Below, piece after piece: positions 53,350 through 62,601 of a DNA stretch of 64,000 nt; position 1 is the stretch's first letter; each line of letters starts with the position of its first letter. The stretch is from NCBI RefSeq assembly GCF_001507545.1, contig NZ_LQBP01000002.1:310001-374000 (forward strand), written 5' to 3'. The position numbers and the translations under genes are program-made. The DNA is from Ruegeria profundi. GTDB taxonomy: Bacteria > Pseudomonadota > Alphaproteobacteria > Rhodobacterales > Rhodobacteraceae. The notes under the pieces were generated by a model, which saw only the letters and a program-made list of their open reading frames with translations, ran no database searches and had not been told where the DNA came from.

Positions 53350-54369
53350 ATGTTTAAATACAAAAGCCCCCTCAGCCGGCTTCTCGAAGGTGCCGGCAAG
53401 GTCAAAGAAGCCCAGCCTGAAACCGACGTGGAAGACGCAGTCGAGCCCGAGGCCGAAAAAACCCAACCGATTGCGGATTTCAACGCGCTGCGCAACGCTC
53501 TGGCGGGCGGCAACGCGTCGGCGGAACCCTATGAAGACAGCGACGAGTTGATCCCGGAAGAGGATATGCCCGCGTTTTCTGACGATGCGGACGAGACAGT
53601 CGAAGACGAAGCCGAAGCGCCCGATGACGCAAAAGAAAATATTTTCGAGTCGGCTGAGGCGCAACACGGGTCAGAAGAGCCGGTTGTCACTTTACACATC
53701 GCCACCGACGAAGACTCCGAGCAAACCGATGCTCAGGACGAGTCCGTTGTTGAGGTCGTCGTTGAAACTGTTAACCCCGCGCAGGCTGAAATAGTTGAGC
53801 CCATCTTGGACGATCCTCATATTGAAACTGCACCCGAACTGGAAGCAACGTCTGAGCCGGAAGTAACGCCGGAACCGACGCAAGCGGCCGCTGCTCCCGT
53901 GGCGGATGACCGTCGCGGCCGGGTCAAGACAACCTTCCTCGGGTTTGAGCGCGCAGACACGCATGTTCAGGATCTGATCGAAAGCTCGGACCCGGTCGTC
54001 AAGACAACAACCGCAAAAGAAACATTCCCCGTTGGTTGGCTGGTTGTGACCGCCGGACCGGGCCGTGGTTCTTGCATCACCCTGACCGAGGGTCTGATGC
54101 AGATTGGCCGCAATGATGATCAGGCCATTCAACTGGACTTTGGTGATACTGGCATTTCGCGCAGCAACCACGCCGTGATCGCCTATGACCCCGAAGACCG
54201 GAAATGCTACCTCGGTCACGGAGGCAAGGCCAACCTTGTTCGTCTGAATGGCAAGCCTGTGCTGAGCACCGTGGCGTTGTCCAGCGGCGACCTGATCCGG
54301 ATCAGCGAAACTTCGATCCGCTTCGCCGCTTTCTGTGACGACGATTTTGACTGGCGGGATGACAGCTAA
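53350..54369 (+). CDS. FHA-domain protein with acidic N-terminal region
   Basis: 339 aa. Residues 1-190 are acidic and low-complexity with many Thr/Ser (possible kinase targets). The C-terminal FHA domain (about 237-327) has MQIGRNDD, ISRSNHAVIAY and NLVRLNGKPV, the phosphothreonine-binding loops; the usual S-x-x-H spacing is one residue longer. FHA domains dock onto phosphorylated Thr, so this should bind the autophosphorylated kinase or its targets. Abuts the phosphatase gene without a gap. Confidence 0.85.
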   Translation: MFKYKSPLSRLLEGAGKVKEAQPETDVEDAVEPEAEKTQPIADFNALRNALAGGNASAEPYEDSDELIPEEDMPAFSDDADETVEDEAEAPDDAKENIFESAEAQHGSEEPVVTLHIATDEDSEQTDAQDESVVEVVVETVNPAQAEIVEPILDDPHIETAPELEATSEPEVTPEPTQAAAAPVADDRRGRVKTTFLGFERADTHVQDLIESSDPVVKTTTAKETFPVGWLVVTAGPGRGSCITLTEGLMQIGRNDDQAIQLDFGDTGISRSNHAVIAYDPEDRKCYLGHGGKANLVRLNGKPVLSTVALSSGDLIRISETSIRFAAFCDDDFDWRDDS

Positions 54370-55155
54370 ATGCTGGCCCAACCGGCATATGACATTGCCC
54401 TGATCGTTGACCAGGGTCAGCGCGGATCACAGGAAGACGCGGTTGCCACGCGCATGTTCGATGCAGCCAATGCCGGATATGTGGTTGTCGCGGACGGTAT
54501 GGGTGGGCACGCTGCTGGTGACGTGGCATCGGACCTCGTGATTGGTGCCTGGCGCGACGCATTGGACGCCGAGCTTACGGGCGCAGCGCCGTCCGAAAGC
54601 TCTATCGCCGACGCCCTGCCCTTGGCGGCAATGCAAGCCAATGCCTCTATCGCTGCACATTGCGACGAAATGGGCGGCAATTTCAAAATGGGGTCAACCC
54701 TGTTGGGCGTGCTGCTGCTGGGGCAGCGCGTGTACTGGATCTCGATCGGTGACAGCCCGCTATATCTGTTCCGCGACGGAGTTCTGCATCAGATCAACGA
54801 AGATCATTCGATGGCTCCGGTCATAGATGCACAGGTAGCCAACGGCACTTTGACCGATGCCGAAGCGCGGGGTCATCCGGATCGTAACCAGCTGACATCG
54901 GTGATTATGGGTGCCGCAATTCCAAAGGTGGACTGCCCTGAGGAACCGCTCAGCCTGACGGCATCAGATGTGCTGATCCTGGGCAGTGACGGTTTGCAAT
55001 ATCTCAGCGATGCAGAAATTCAAGCCATCGTGAAACGCAACGCGCATGCGTGGGCACAGGACATCGCCGATGCCTTGTTGCTGGCGCTTCACGCCAAGGG
55101 CGACCCGGATCAGGACAATGCCTCGATCGGTGTCGTGAAACTGACAAGAAACTAA
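54370..55155 (+). CDS. PP2C-family Ser/Thr phosphatase
   Basis: 261 aa, soluble. Metal-binding motifs are seen: QRGSQEDAV at the N terminus, VVADGMGGHAAGDVAS near 38, GSTLLGVLLL and YWISIGDSPLYLF near 115-130, LILGSDGL near 200 and DQDNASIGVV near the end. Reverses kinase phosphorylation of the FHA protein and/or GTPases. Directly follows the FHA gene. The kinase, FHA, phosphatase trio is also typical of type VI secretion control, but no secretion genes are present. Confidence 0.92.
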   Translation: MLAQPAYDIALIVDQGQRGSQEDAVATRMFDAANAGYVVVADGMGGHAAGDVASDLVIGAWRDALDAELTGAAPSESSIADALPLAAMQANASIAAHCDEMGGNFKMGSTLLGVLLLGQRVYWISIGDSPLYLFRDGVLHQINEDHSMAPVIDAQVANGTLTDAEARGHPDRNQLTSVIMGAAIPKVDCPEEPLSLTASDVLILGSDGLQYLSDAEIQAIVKRNAHAWAQDIADALLLALHAKGDPDQDNASIGVVKLTRN

Positions 55156-55177
55156 TCAAGGCAAGGCTACAGGACCC

Positions 55178-56440
55178 ATGAAACCCCATCTTTTCATATC
55201 CAGCCTGGCACTCGCTGCCGTGGCCGGAGCCGCCTCGGCGCAAGAGGCCTGCTCGACTTACGAAATCCAGCGCGGCGACAGCCTGCGGGAGTTGACGATC
55301 GAAGTGTACTCGACCGAGGATTTCCGCATCATATTTGAAGCCAACCGCGACGTGATCGGCAATAACCCGAACGTCATTCGTGTGGGCGACGTGCTGACCC
55401 TGCCCTGTCTGGAAGATATCGGGCGCGCGCCTGAAGTTCCGCAAACCGAAGCCGAAGCCATGGCAGCTGAGATGGCTGCTGAACTGGTTGCGGCCGCAGA
55501 AAAGCGGGCCGCAAAAGCCATTGCAGACGCCGAGGCGCGTGTCGCTGAAGCCAAGGCTGAGGCCAAAAAGGCCAGCGAAGAAGCTGTAATCGCGGCCAAG
55601 GCTGCGGCCCGTGAAGAAATTGAAGCGGCCCGCGCCGAAGGGGCTGCGCTGATCCGCAACGCAGACGACAGTGAAAGCCCAGCAATCCGGGATCGTCAGT
55701 TGCTGCTGATCACCGGAGGCAACTACGCGCCGTTTACGGATGAGGCTCTGCCCTATCGCGGCCTCTATACCAACCTCGTCGAAACGGCGATGCTGCGGGC
55801 GGCGCCCGAGCAGGGCTATAAGATACAGTTCGTCAATGACTGGTCCTCGCATCTGGACTTGTTGATGCCGACTCTCGCATTTGACGCGACCTTTCCCTGG
55901 TCACGCCCGAACTGTGAAACTGCCGAAGCGCTGTCGGAAAACGATCGTAATCGCTGCGAGACCTACGATTTCTCGAACCCATTTTACGAGGTGGTAGACT
56001 CATTCTTCGCCCGCGAAGGCTCAGGATATGAGCAGACGCTGACCTATACCGACTTTGCTGGCGCCACGATCTGCCGCCCCGAGGGTTGGACAACGTCGCA
56101 CATGGATGCTGTGGGCCTTTACGAACCCGCAATCTCATTAATGCGCCCGGTCGCACCGGATGATTGCTTTCACGCGGTCATGGACGGCAGTGCCGATATC
56201 GTCGCGATTGAGGCCCACGTGGCCGTCGAGGCCATCGCGCGGCTTGGGTACAAGCACCGCATCATTGAAAACCCCAACCTGGCGGCCATCAAGCCGCTTA
56301 ACGTCATGACCCACAAAGACAATCCGGATGGGGAAGCGATTCTTGAGACGCTTAACCAGGGTCTGGCGATCATGCAGCAATCGGGTGAATGGCGGGACAT
56401 CGTGTCAACCGCCCTGCGCCACCAAATGGAAAATGGCTAA
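55178..56440 (+). CDS. Secreted LysM protein with solute-binding domain, copy 1
   Basis: 420 aa. Signal peptide 1-21 (ASA-QEA). LysM domain about 25-85 (YEIQRGDSLRELTIEVY...VIRVGDVLTLPC), bracketed by two Cys, then an Ala/Glu/Lys-rich coiled-coil linker (90-160), then a family-3-type solute-binding domain (LLITGGNYAPFTDEALPYRGLY, SSHLDLLMPTLAFDATFPWSRPNC, GSADIVAIEAHVA). LysM binds peptidoglycan, so the protein is wall-associated and could bind a small ligand. No transporter genes accompany it: a sensor role is more likely than import. Confidence 0.82.
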   Translation: MKPHLFISSLALAAVAGAASAQEACSTYEIQRGDSLRELTIEVYSTEDFRIIFEANRDVIGNNPNVIRVGDVLTLPCLEDIGRAPEVPQTEAEAMAAEMAAELVAAAEKRAAKAIADAEARVAEAKAEAKKASEEAVIAAKAAAREEIEAARAEGAALIRNADDSESPAIRDRQLLLITGGNYAPFTDEALPYRGLYTNLVETAMLRAAPEQGYKIQFVNDWSSHLDLLMPTLAFDATFPWSRPNCETAEALSENDRNRCETYDFSNPFYEVVDSFFAREGSGYEQTLTYTDFAGATICRPEGWTTSHMDAVGLYEPAISLMRPVAPDDCFHAVMDGSADIVAIEAHVAVEAIARLGYKHRIIENPNLAAIKPLNVMTHKDNPDGEAILETLNQGLAIMQQSGEWRDIVSTALRHQMENG

Positions 56441-56484
56441 GGCCCCAGCTGGCCTGACAACAAAAAATTCTGGAGGAAGTGAAG

Positions 56485-57591
56485 ATGTTTGAAGTCAACC
56501 TGAAGAAAGTCGTGATATCGACCATAGCTGCCACCGCCCTAAGCGCCGGAGCTGCCGCCGCCCAAGAGGCCTGCACCAACTACACCGTCGTGGATGGCGA
56601 CACGTTGGCCACAATCGCAATTGCCGCCTATGGCACATCGAACTACCAGCCGATTTTCAACGCGAACCGCAACACGATCTTGAACCCGTCAAACCTTGAG
56701 CCGGGCCTGGTCCTTGCCTTGCCGTGTGAAGACGGGAGCCTGCCAAACGGTCAAAGCGCGCAAGACCTTATCGCCGCGGAAGAAGCACGTAACGCCAATA
56801 ACAAAGTGTCCAACGTATACGAACCGCCGATCAAAATCGTGACCGGCGGCAACTATGCGCCCTTTGCCGACGAAGATCTGACGGGCGGCGGCTTTCTTGT
56901 CCGTCTTGCTTCGACGGCCCTTAACCGGGCGGGAAACAACCGTGAATTCTCGGCAAGCTTCGTGAACGATTGGAGCTCTCACCTGGATACTCTCTTGCCG
57001 CTGGGTGCGTTCGATGTGTCACTGGCCTGGTACATCCCCGACTGCAGCAACCGCAGCTATGAGTGGTCGCCGGAAACCACGAAGCGTTGCACCCAGTTCG
57101 ATTCCACCGTCAGCGTTTACGACACCGTAATCGGGTTCTACACCCTGCCCGACAGCGACTATGCCACGGCCCGGTCGTTTGAAGATTTCAAAGGCGCGCG
57201 TCTTTGCCGGATGGAAGGTTGGTTTACACACGACTTGGAAGAGAACGGCGTTTTTGAACCGAACGTGACAATGATCCAACCTGTCACAGCGACTGACTGC
57301 ATGGATGCCGTTCTGACCGGTGTGGCAGATGTTGCTTCTTTCGAAGTTCAGCTTGCGGCTGACGCCATGAGCGATCTGGGTCTTTCCCATAATGACATCG
57401 TTGAAAATCCGTTTGTGAACACTGTCGCAGGTTTGCGGTTTGTCACGCACCGGACAAACCCATATGGCCGTCAATACGTGGCCATGCTGAACGCAGGCCT
57501 GAATGAGATGCGGGAATCCGGCGAATGGTATGCCATCATCTCGGACACCCTCCGCGAGCATAATGAGAAACTGATGGCAGCTTCGAACTGA
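56485..57591 (+). CDS. Secreted LysM protein with solute-binding domain, copy 2
   Basis: 368 aa from ATG at 56485 (GGAGG 8 nt upstream; a GTG at 56479 is in frame). Signal peptide 1-25, LysM near 30-85 with the same two flanking Cys, a short linker without the coiled coil of copy 1, and a family-3 binding domain opening VTGGNYAPFADEDL, followed by NDWSSHLDTLLPLGAFDVSLAWYIPDC. Paralogue of the preceding gene, 44 bp away. Last gene of the cluster, followed by a strong hairpin terminator. Confidence 0.82.
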   Translation: MFEVNLKKVVISTIAATALSAGAAAAQEACTNYTVVDGDTLATIAIAAYGTSNYQPIFNANRNTILNPSNLEPGLVLALPCEDGSLPNGQSAQDLIAAEEARNANNKVSNVYEPPIKIVTGGNYAPFADEDLTGGGFLVRLASTALNRAGNNREFSASFVNDWSSHLDTLLPLGAFDVSLAWYIPDCSNRSYEWSPETTKRCTQFDSTVSVYDTVIGFYTLPDSDYATARSFEDFKGARLCRMEGWFTHDLEENGVFEPNVTMIQPVTATDCMDAVLTGVADVASFEVQLAADAMSDLGLSHNDIVENPFVNTVAGLRFVTHRTNPYGRQYVAMLNAGLNEMRESGEWYAIISDTLREHNEKLMAASN

Positions 57592-57794
57592 TCCCTCGGT
57601 TCAGCTGAATACACTGGGGCTGGTCTTTGAACCGGCCCCCTTTTTTTCGAGCAGCACTTTGCAGCGTATTATCACAGCAAACGGCCTTTCGTGCCTGATG
57701 CGTTTGCCATACAGGAATTCACCAATATTCGGATTTTTTATTTGATAGTTTGACTACAGCTATACCGGTGAGGCTCTACCTCGCCACTCACTCA

Positions 57795-57825
57795 AAAAGG
57801 GCCGACTTTGGGGGTCGGCCCTTTT
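57795..57825 (+). terminator. Terminator after the kinase/LysM genes
   Basis: AAAAGGGCCGAC pairs with GTCGGCCCTTTT (12 bp, 7-nt loop) and is followed by T-rich bases. Ends the plus-strand cluster; being symmetrical it can also stop transcription from the right. Confidence 0.9.
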
Positions 57826-57853
57826 ATCATTCAAGATACCCATTTACTCAAAT

Positions 57854-57881
57854 AAAAGCCACGCCATCAAACGTGGCTTTT
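57854..57881 (-). terminator. Terminator of the isocitrate dehydrogenase gene
   Basis: AAAAGCCACG pairs with CGTGGCTTTT (10 bp, 8-nt loop); on the minus strand it ends in TTTTATTT. It lies 6 bp after the stop codon of the minus-strand gene. Confidence 0.9.
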
Positions 57882-57886
57882 GGCCT

Positions 57887-60100
57887 TCAGCCGATGATGG
57901 CATTTAGGGTCGCGCTAGGGCGCATCACCGCAGCGGTCTTGGCTGGGTCGGTGTGATAGTACCCACCAAGATCAGCGGGGGCGCCTTGTGCGGCAGCCAA
58001 TTCGCCCAGGATCTGCTGTTCTTTTTCAGCCAGCTCTTTGGCAATCGGCGCAAACTCAGCTGCCAATTCAGCATCTTCGGACTGCGCTGCCAACGCTTCG
58101 GCCCAGTAGCGCGCAAACCAGTAGTGGCTGTCGCGGTTGTCGGGCTGACCTACCTTTCGGCTGGGCGATTTGTTGTTGTCCAGAATGCCCTGCGTTGCCG
58201 CCTCAGCCGCGGCCCCCAGAACGCCGGCTTTGGCGTTACCAGCGCTGTCGGCCAGGAAGTTCAGCGACTCACCCAAAGCACAGAACTCACCCATCGAGTC
58301 CCAGCGCAGGTGGTTTTCTTCTACCAGCTGCTGCACGTGTTTCGGCGCCGAGCCGCCCGCACCAGTTTCGAACAGACCGCCACCCTGCATCAACTTTACG
58401 ATCGACAGCATCTTGGCCGAAGTGCCCAGTTCCAGGATCGGGAAAAGGTCGGTCAGATAGTCCCGCAGCACGTTGCCGGTGATGGCAATCGAATCCTTGC
58501 CAGCGGTGATGGTCTTCAGCGACTGACGCGTGGCCTCACGCGGGGCCATGATCAGGAACTTGTCAGCCACGCCAGCGGCCGCAAGCGCCGGTTTGACGTA
58601 GTTAATCAGTTCAGCATCGTGGGCGCGATTCGCGTCCAGCCAGAAGATCGCTTCGGAACCCGTCAGGCGCTGACGGTCCATCGCCAACTGAATCCAGTTC
58701 TCAATCGGCGCTTTCTTTACGGTGCAGGCACGCCAGATATCGCCTTTTTTCACAGCATGTTCGTGCAACGTCTCGCCGTTCGCAAGAACGATGCGGATGG
58801 CACCATCTGCCGGTGCTTCGAACGTGGTGGGGTGGCTGCCGTATTCCTCGGCCTTCTGGGCCATCAGGCCAACATTGGCCACTGCTCCGGCGGTGGCCGG
58901 ATTCAGCGCGCCATTGGCTTTGAAGAAATTGATGGCCTCATCGTAAACCGGGGCGTAGCAGCGGTCAGGGATCACGCAGTTCGTGTCACCCTTTGCACCG
59001 GTCTCATCCCAGCCCTTGCCGCCCGCGCGGATCACGGCAGGCATCGAGGCGTCGATGATCACATCGGACGGTACGTGCAGGTTTGTGATGCCTTTGTCGC
59101 TGTCGACCATGTACATGGATGGGCGGTCACCTTTCAGCGCATCAATGGCCGCTACGATCTCGGCGTTGTCTTTGACGCGCTCCAGCAGGTCACCCAGACC
59201 CGAGTTCGGATTCACACCCAGCGCGCTCAATTCACTGCCAAATTTCTCGAACACAGGGGCCAGCCACGCTTTTACGGCATAGCCAAAGATGATTGGGTCC
59301 GACACTTTCATCATGGTCGCCTTCATATGAAGCGAGAACATGGTGCCGTCTTTCTTGGTGTCTTCAATCGCATCCGCAAGGAACGAGGACAGCGCCTTGA
59401 CCGACATGAAGGTCGCGTCGGCCACGGTACCTTCGTCCAGCGGCCAGCCATCTTTCAGAACTGTGACGCTGCCGTCTTTGCCAACAAATTCGATCTTGGC
59501 GTCACCTGCCTGGGCAGCGGTGATTGTAGCGGATTTCTCGTTAGCGTAGAAATCGTTGTCGGACATGGATGACACTTTGGTCTTGCTGTCAGCGGCCCAC
59601 TCGCCCATCGAATGCGGGTTCTTTTGTGCGTAGTTCTTGACTGCCTTTGCCGCGCGGCGGTCACTGTTGCCTTCGCGCAGAACCGGGTTCACAGCTGAGC
59701 CCTTGATGGTGTCATACCGTGCGCGGATCGCTTTTTCTTCGTCGGTCGAGGGCTCTTCGGGGTAGTTCGGGATATCGTAGCCCTGCGATTGCAGTTCTTC
59801 GATCGCCGCCACCAACTGCGGGACCGAGGCCGAGATATTCGGCAGTTTGATCACGTTTGCCTCTGGCGTCTTCACCAGTTCACCCAATGCGGCCAGATCG
59901 TCGGTGATGCGCTGTTGGTCAGTCAGGTTCTCGGGGAAGGTCGCGATGATGCGGCCTGCCAGCGAAATATCTTTGGTTCCAACGCTGACACCAGCCGCCG
60001 AGGCGAACTTGCGAATGATGGACAGGAACGAGGCGCTCGCCAGCTCAGGCGCTTCGTCTACAATGGTATACAATATATCGAAGTTCGATTTTTCTGCCAT
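57887..60100 (-). CDS. icd: Monomeric NADP-dependent isocitrate dehydrogenase
   Basis: 737 aa, the length of the monomeric (IDH-II) type, which is unrelated in size to the ~400-aa dimeric form. Family segments: [24 protein letters not shown] near residue 145, [27 protein letters not shown] near 345, and [15 protein letters not shown] near 500. Makes 2-oxoglutarate and NADPH. AAAGG lies upstream of the ATG. Monocistronic, with its own terminator. Supports membership in Rhodobacterales, where this type is frequent. Confidence 0.95.
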   Translation of the reverse strand: MAEKSNFDILYTIVDEAPELASASFLSIIRKFASAAGVSVGTKDISLAGRIIATFPENLTDQQRITDDLAALGELVKTPEANVIKLPNISASVPQLVAAIEELQSQGYDIPNYPEEPSTDEEKAIRARYDTIKGSAVNPVLREGNSDRRAAKAVKNYAQKNPHSMGEWAADSKTKVSSMSDNDFYANEKSATITAAQAGDAKIEFVGKDGSVTVLKDGWPLDEGTVADATFMSVKALSSFLADAIEDTKKDGTMFSLHMKATMMKVSDPIIFGYAVKAWLAPVFEKFGSELSALGVNPNSGLGDLLERVKDNAEIVAAIDALKGDRPSMYMVDSDKGITNLHVPSDVIIDASMPAVIRAGGKGWDETGAKGDTNCVIPDRCYAPVYDEAINFFKANGALNPATAGAVANVGLMAQKAEEYGSHPTTFEAPADGAIRIVLANGETLHEHAVKKGDIWRACTVKKAPIENWIQLAMDRQRLTGSEAIFWLDANRAHDAELINYVKPALAAAGVADKFLIMAPREATRQSLKTITAGKDSIAITGNVLRDYLTDLFPILELGTSAKMLSIVKLMQGGGLFETGAGGSAPKHVQQLVEENHLRWDSMGEFCALGESLNFLADSAGNAKAGVLGAAAEAATQGILDNNKSPSRKVGQPDNRDSHYWFARYWAEALAAQSEDAELAAEFAPIAKELAEKEQQILGELAAAQGAPADLGGYYHTDPAKTAAVMRPSATLNAIIG

Positions 60101-60321
60101 ATTCTTTTACCTTTTTTAAGCCTTTCGGGGCGTGCGATCCAAGAGTGTGCCACGTCTGTGTGGCCTTAAACGGGGCGCGTGTATCTTACCGCCCCAATGG
60201 TGACTCTGATTTGACAGGGCCTCCCATAGAACAGGTTGGCCTTCGGATCAATCGTCTAGTGGGGGCGCAAATTGACACGGGAAGGTGTAAACCGCCAATT
60301 CACCCTATGATTTTACGCAAT

Positions 60322-61353
60322 TCAGCGCCCGGCACCCCACGTGTCACTTAACCTGTAACCGTCAGGCCAGGGATCGTCCGGGTCCAACATATGCTGGTGT
60401 ATGCCGGTAATCCAACCACGGCCTCTGATTTCGGGGATGATAGCCGGGCGGCCCGCAACACTGGTTTTATCGATGATCTGGCCGGTGAAGCGCGAGCCGA
60501 TAATCGAGACCGCCTCGAAGGTTTGACCAGCTTTCATCTGACCCTTCGCCGTCATCAGGGCCATACGCGCCGAAACCGCAGTACCGGTCGGCGACCGATC
60601 AACCTTGCCCGGCTGGATGGCGACAGCGGATGTCCCGGTGAACCCGGTTTTGGTGGCCTTTACCGGGCCGCAAAAAGCGCAAAAAGAGATATGCGTCCAA
60701 TCCGGGTTTTCGGGATGGGAAAACCCAAGCTGTTCATTCGCGGCATCTGTGATCGCCACACCCATGCGCGCAATATCCCGCGCCTCGTCCTCGACAATCT
60801 GAACGCCAAGCGCGGCTGCATCGACAACGACGAAACTATCACCGCCATAAGCTGTATCGACAGTCAGAGTACCTAGGCCCTGAACCTCCAAGGGAACCGA
60901 TATCTTATCGGCGAAACTGGGCAGGTTTTGTACGTAAATCCGCTCGGCCTTGCCGTTTCGGCAGTCGGCGCGGACCCTTACCAAGCCGCCCGGCGCTTCA
61001 AGATTTAAACGAGTTTCCGGCTCTTGCATCGGGATGATCCCGCCATCCAGCAAGACTGTAGCCACACAGATCGCGTTCGATCCGGACATGGGCGGTGTGT
61101 CTTCAGGCTCCATAATGATAAAGCCCGCGTCTGCATCGGGGTGTTTAGGTGGCACCAGCAGGTTCACATGCCGAAACACACCACCGCGGGGTTCATTCAG
61201 AACAAAATTGCGCAGGGTCCGATCTTGGGCAATGAAGGCGCGCTGCTGCCAAAGCGTGTCTCCGGGCGGTGGAAGCACGCCACCCACGATGACGTCCCCA
61301 ACCTCGCCTTCTGCATGCGCTGATATCACGTGGATGGTTTTGCTGCTGCGCAT
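60322..61353 (-). CDS. Proline racemase-family enzyme, Ser/Thr type (probable trans-3-hydroxy-L-proline dehydratase)
   Basis: 343 aa of the proline racemase superfamily. The two catalytic cysteines are replaced: Ser90 in PPMSGSN and Thr256 in DRSPTGT. A Thr at the second site is characteristic of dehydratases, not racemases, so conversion of trans-3-hydroxy-L-proline to pyrroline-2-carboxylate is the best guess. Last gene of the hydroxyproline operon; AAGGA precedes the ATG, 9 bp after the dehydrogenase gene. An epimerase role is unlikely without Cys residues. Confidence 0.8.
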   Translation of the reverse strand: MRSSKTIHVISAHAEGEVGDVIVGGVLPPPGDTLWQQRAFIAQDRTLRNFVLNEPRGGVFRHVNLLVPPKHPDADAGFIIMEPEDTPPMSGSNAICVATVLLDGGIIPMQEPETRLNLEAPGGLVRVRADCRNGKAERIYVQNLPSFADKISVPLEVQGLGTLTVDTAYGGDSFVVVDAAALGVQIVEDEARDIARMGVAITDAANEQLGFSHPENPDWTHISFCAFCGPVKATKTGFTGTSAVAIQPGKVDRSPTGTAVSARMALMTAKGQMKAGQTFEAVSIIGSRFTGQIIDKTSVAGRPAIIPEIRGRGWITGIHQHMLDPDDPWPDGYRLSDTWGAGR

Positions 61354-61362
61354 ATCGTGTCC

Positions 61363-62601
61363 TTAGAATCGGGTGGCCGAAAACGAGGTCAAAGAAATCT
61401 GTGGCGACTGCCCATCAATGATAGCTCCGACAAGCTCTGCCGTGCCTGCGGATTGGGTCAGACCAAGGTGGCCATGCCCAAAGGCATAGATCACATCCGG
61501 CGTCTGCGTCGCAGTGCCAATCACCGGTAGGCTATCCGGCAGTGAGGGGCGAAAGCCCATCCATTGCGTGCCACCGTCTGTTTTCAAGCCCGGCAAGAAC
61601 TGCTCAGCCTTCCTAAGCAACGCATCCGCCCGGCGATAGTTTGGGGGCAGTGAAAGCCCGCCCAATTCAACCGCACCACCGATCCGCACACCGTCGTTGA
61701 TCCGAGTGGCAACAAACCCGTGGTTTGGAAATGTCAGGTGCAGGCGCAGGTCAAACGCACCTTGAGGAAGCGTAGTGTTATAGCCACGCTCAGTCTCAAG
61801 CGGGATGTGATCACCAAGTGTATTGGCAAGGTGATGCGACCACGCGCCAGCGCATACAACGACCTTTTGCGCTGTCGCTTCTTTGGTCGCCATCCCGATC
61901 TGCACACCCTCCTCGACAGGGGACAGCGTGCGAGCCTCTCCGCGTTCGATCCGCCCACCCCGAGTCTGGAAGACCTTCGCCAAATGCTCGACCCATTTTT
62001 TGGGATCAACGACATTCATCCAGTTCGGCGTGAACCCTGCATGTGTAAAACGCGGACTGAGGCCGGGTTGAATTTCGGCAATCGCCTCGCGGCTTTCCAG
62101 CAAATCAAATTCAATTCCGTATTGGCGCCGCAATTCCCATGTGGGCAAGCTGGCGCGGTATTCTGGCTCGCCTTCATACAGTTGCATCTGACCGTCACGC
62201 TGAAGCATCCCTTCTGCGTCGATATCGGTGATCAAGCGGGTCAGCGCCGAGGCGGAATGCGTCATCATGCTGGCTTGTGCGCCCAGAAGGGTCTGATACT
62301 TCGCCGTATGGCTGGCTTGCCAGAATCGAAACAGCCATGGCGCGATCTTCAACGCATAGGCAGGCGGGATGGAAAGCGGCCCCAGCGGATCAACCAACCA
62401 TTTCGGAGCCTTTCGCATAATGCGGGGGGTCGCCAATGGCTCAATCTCGGGAAACGCAAACGCACCGGCATTTCCCGCCGACGCCTGAGCTGCAACGCCA
62501 TCCCGATCCAGAACCAGAACTGAGTGTCCCCGACGTTGCAATTCCAGCGCCGTTGTGATGCCAATCACGCCAGCACCGATCACAACGACCTGTTGTGTCA
62601 T
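61363..62601 (-). CDS. FAD-dependent D-amino acid dehydrogenase (probable D-hydroxyproline dehydrogenase)
   Basis: 412 aa, DadA-like. N-terminal FAD site VVVIGAGVIGITTALELQRRG; C-terminal ETERGYNTTLP and GHGHLGLTQSAGTAELVGAII segments. Oxidises a D-amino acid, here most likely cis-4-hydroxy-D-proline made by the epimerase encoded upstream, to the pyrroline-4-hydroxy-2-carboxylate taken by the aldolase-fold deaminase. Overlaps the epimerase gene by 4 bp. Electrons likely enter the respiratory chain. Confidence 0.88.
   Translation of the reverse strand: MTQQVVVIGAGVIGITTALELQRRGHSVLVLDRDGVAAQASAGNAGAFAFPEIEPLATPRIMRKAPKWLVDPLGPLSIPPAYALKIAPWLFRFWQASHTAKYQTLLGAQASMMTHSASALTRLITDIDAEGMLQRDGQMQLYEGEPEYRASLPTWELRRQYGIEFDLLESREAIAEIQPGLSPRFTHAGFTPNWMNVVDPKKWVEHLAKVFQTRGGRIERGEARTLSPVEEGVQIGMATKEATAQKVVVCAGAWSHHLANTLGDHIPLETERGYNTTLPQGAFDLRLHLTFPNHGFVATRINDGVRIGGAVELGGLSLPPNYRRADALLRKAEQFLPGLKTDGGTQWMGFRPSLPDSLPVIGTATQTPDVIYAFGHGHLGLTQSAGTAELVGAIIDGQSPQISLTSFSATRF

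Noticed and set aside
51014-55155. Type VI secretion control genes (kinase, FHA, PP2C)
   Set aside because: The trio fits T6SS regulation, but no sheath, Hcp, VgrG, ClpV or membrane-complex genes are in the window; dynamin and LysM genes flank it instead.
40976-57825. Integrative element inserted in the tRNA-Leu
   Set aside because: Integrases normally use the tRNA 3' end, which points away from the cluster; no integrase or repeat of the tRNA end was found.
57953-59572. 539-codon frame opposite the isocitrate dehydrogenase gene
   Set aside because: Antisense shadow of a clear enzyme; composition (His, Arg, Gln rich) is typical of GC-rich reverse frames.
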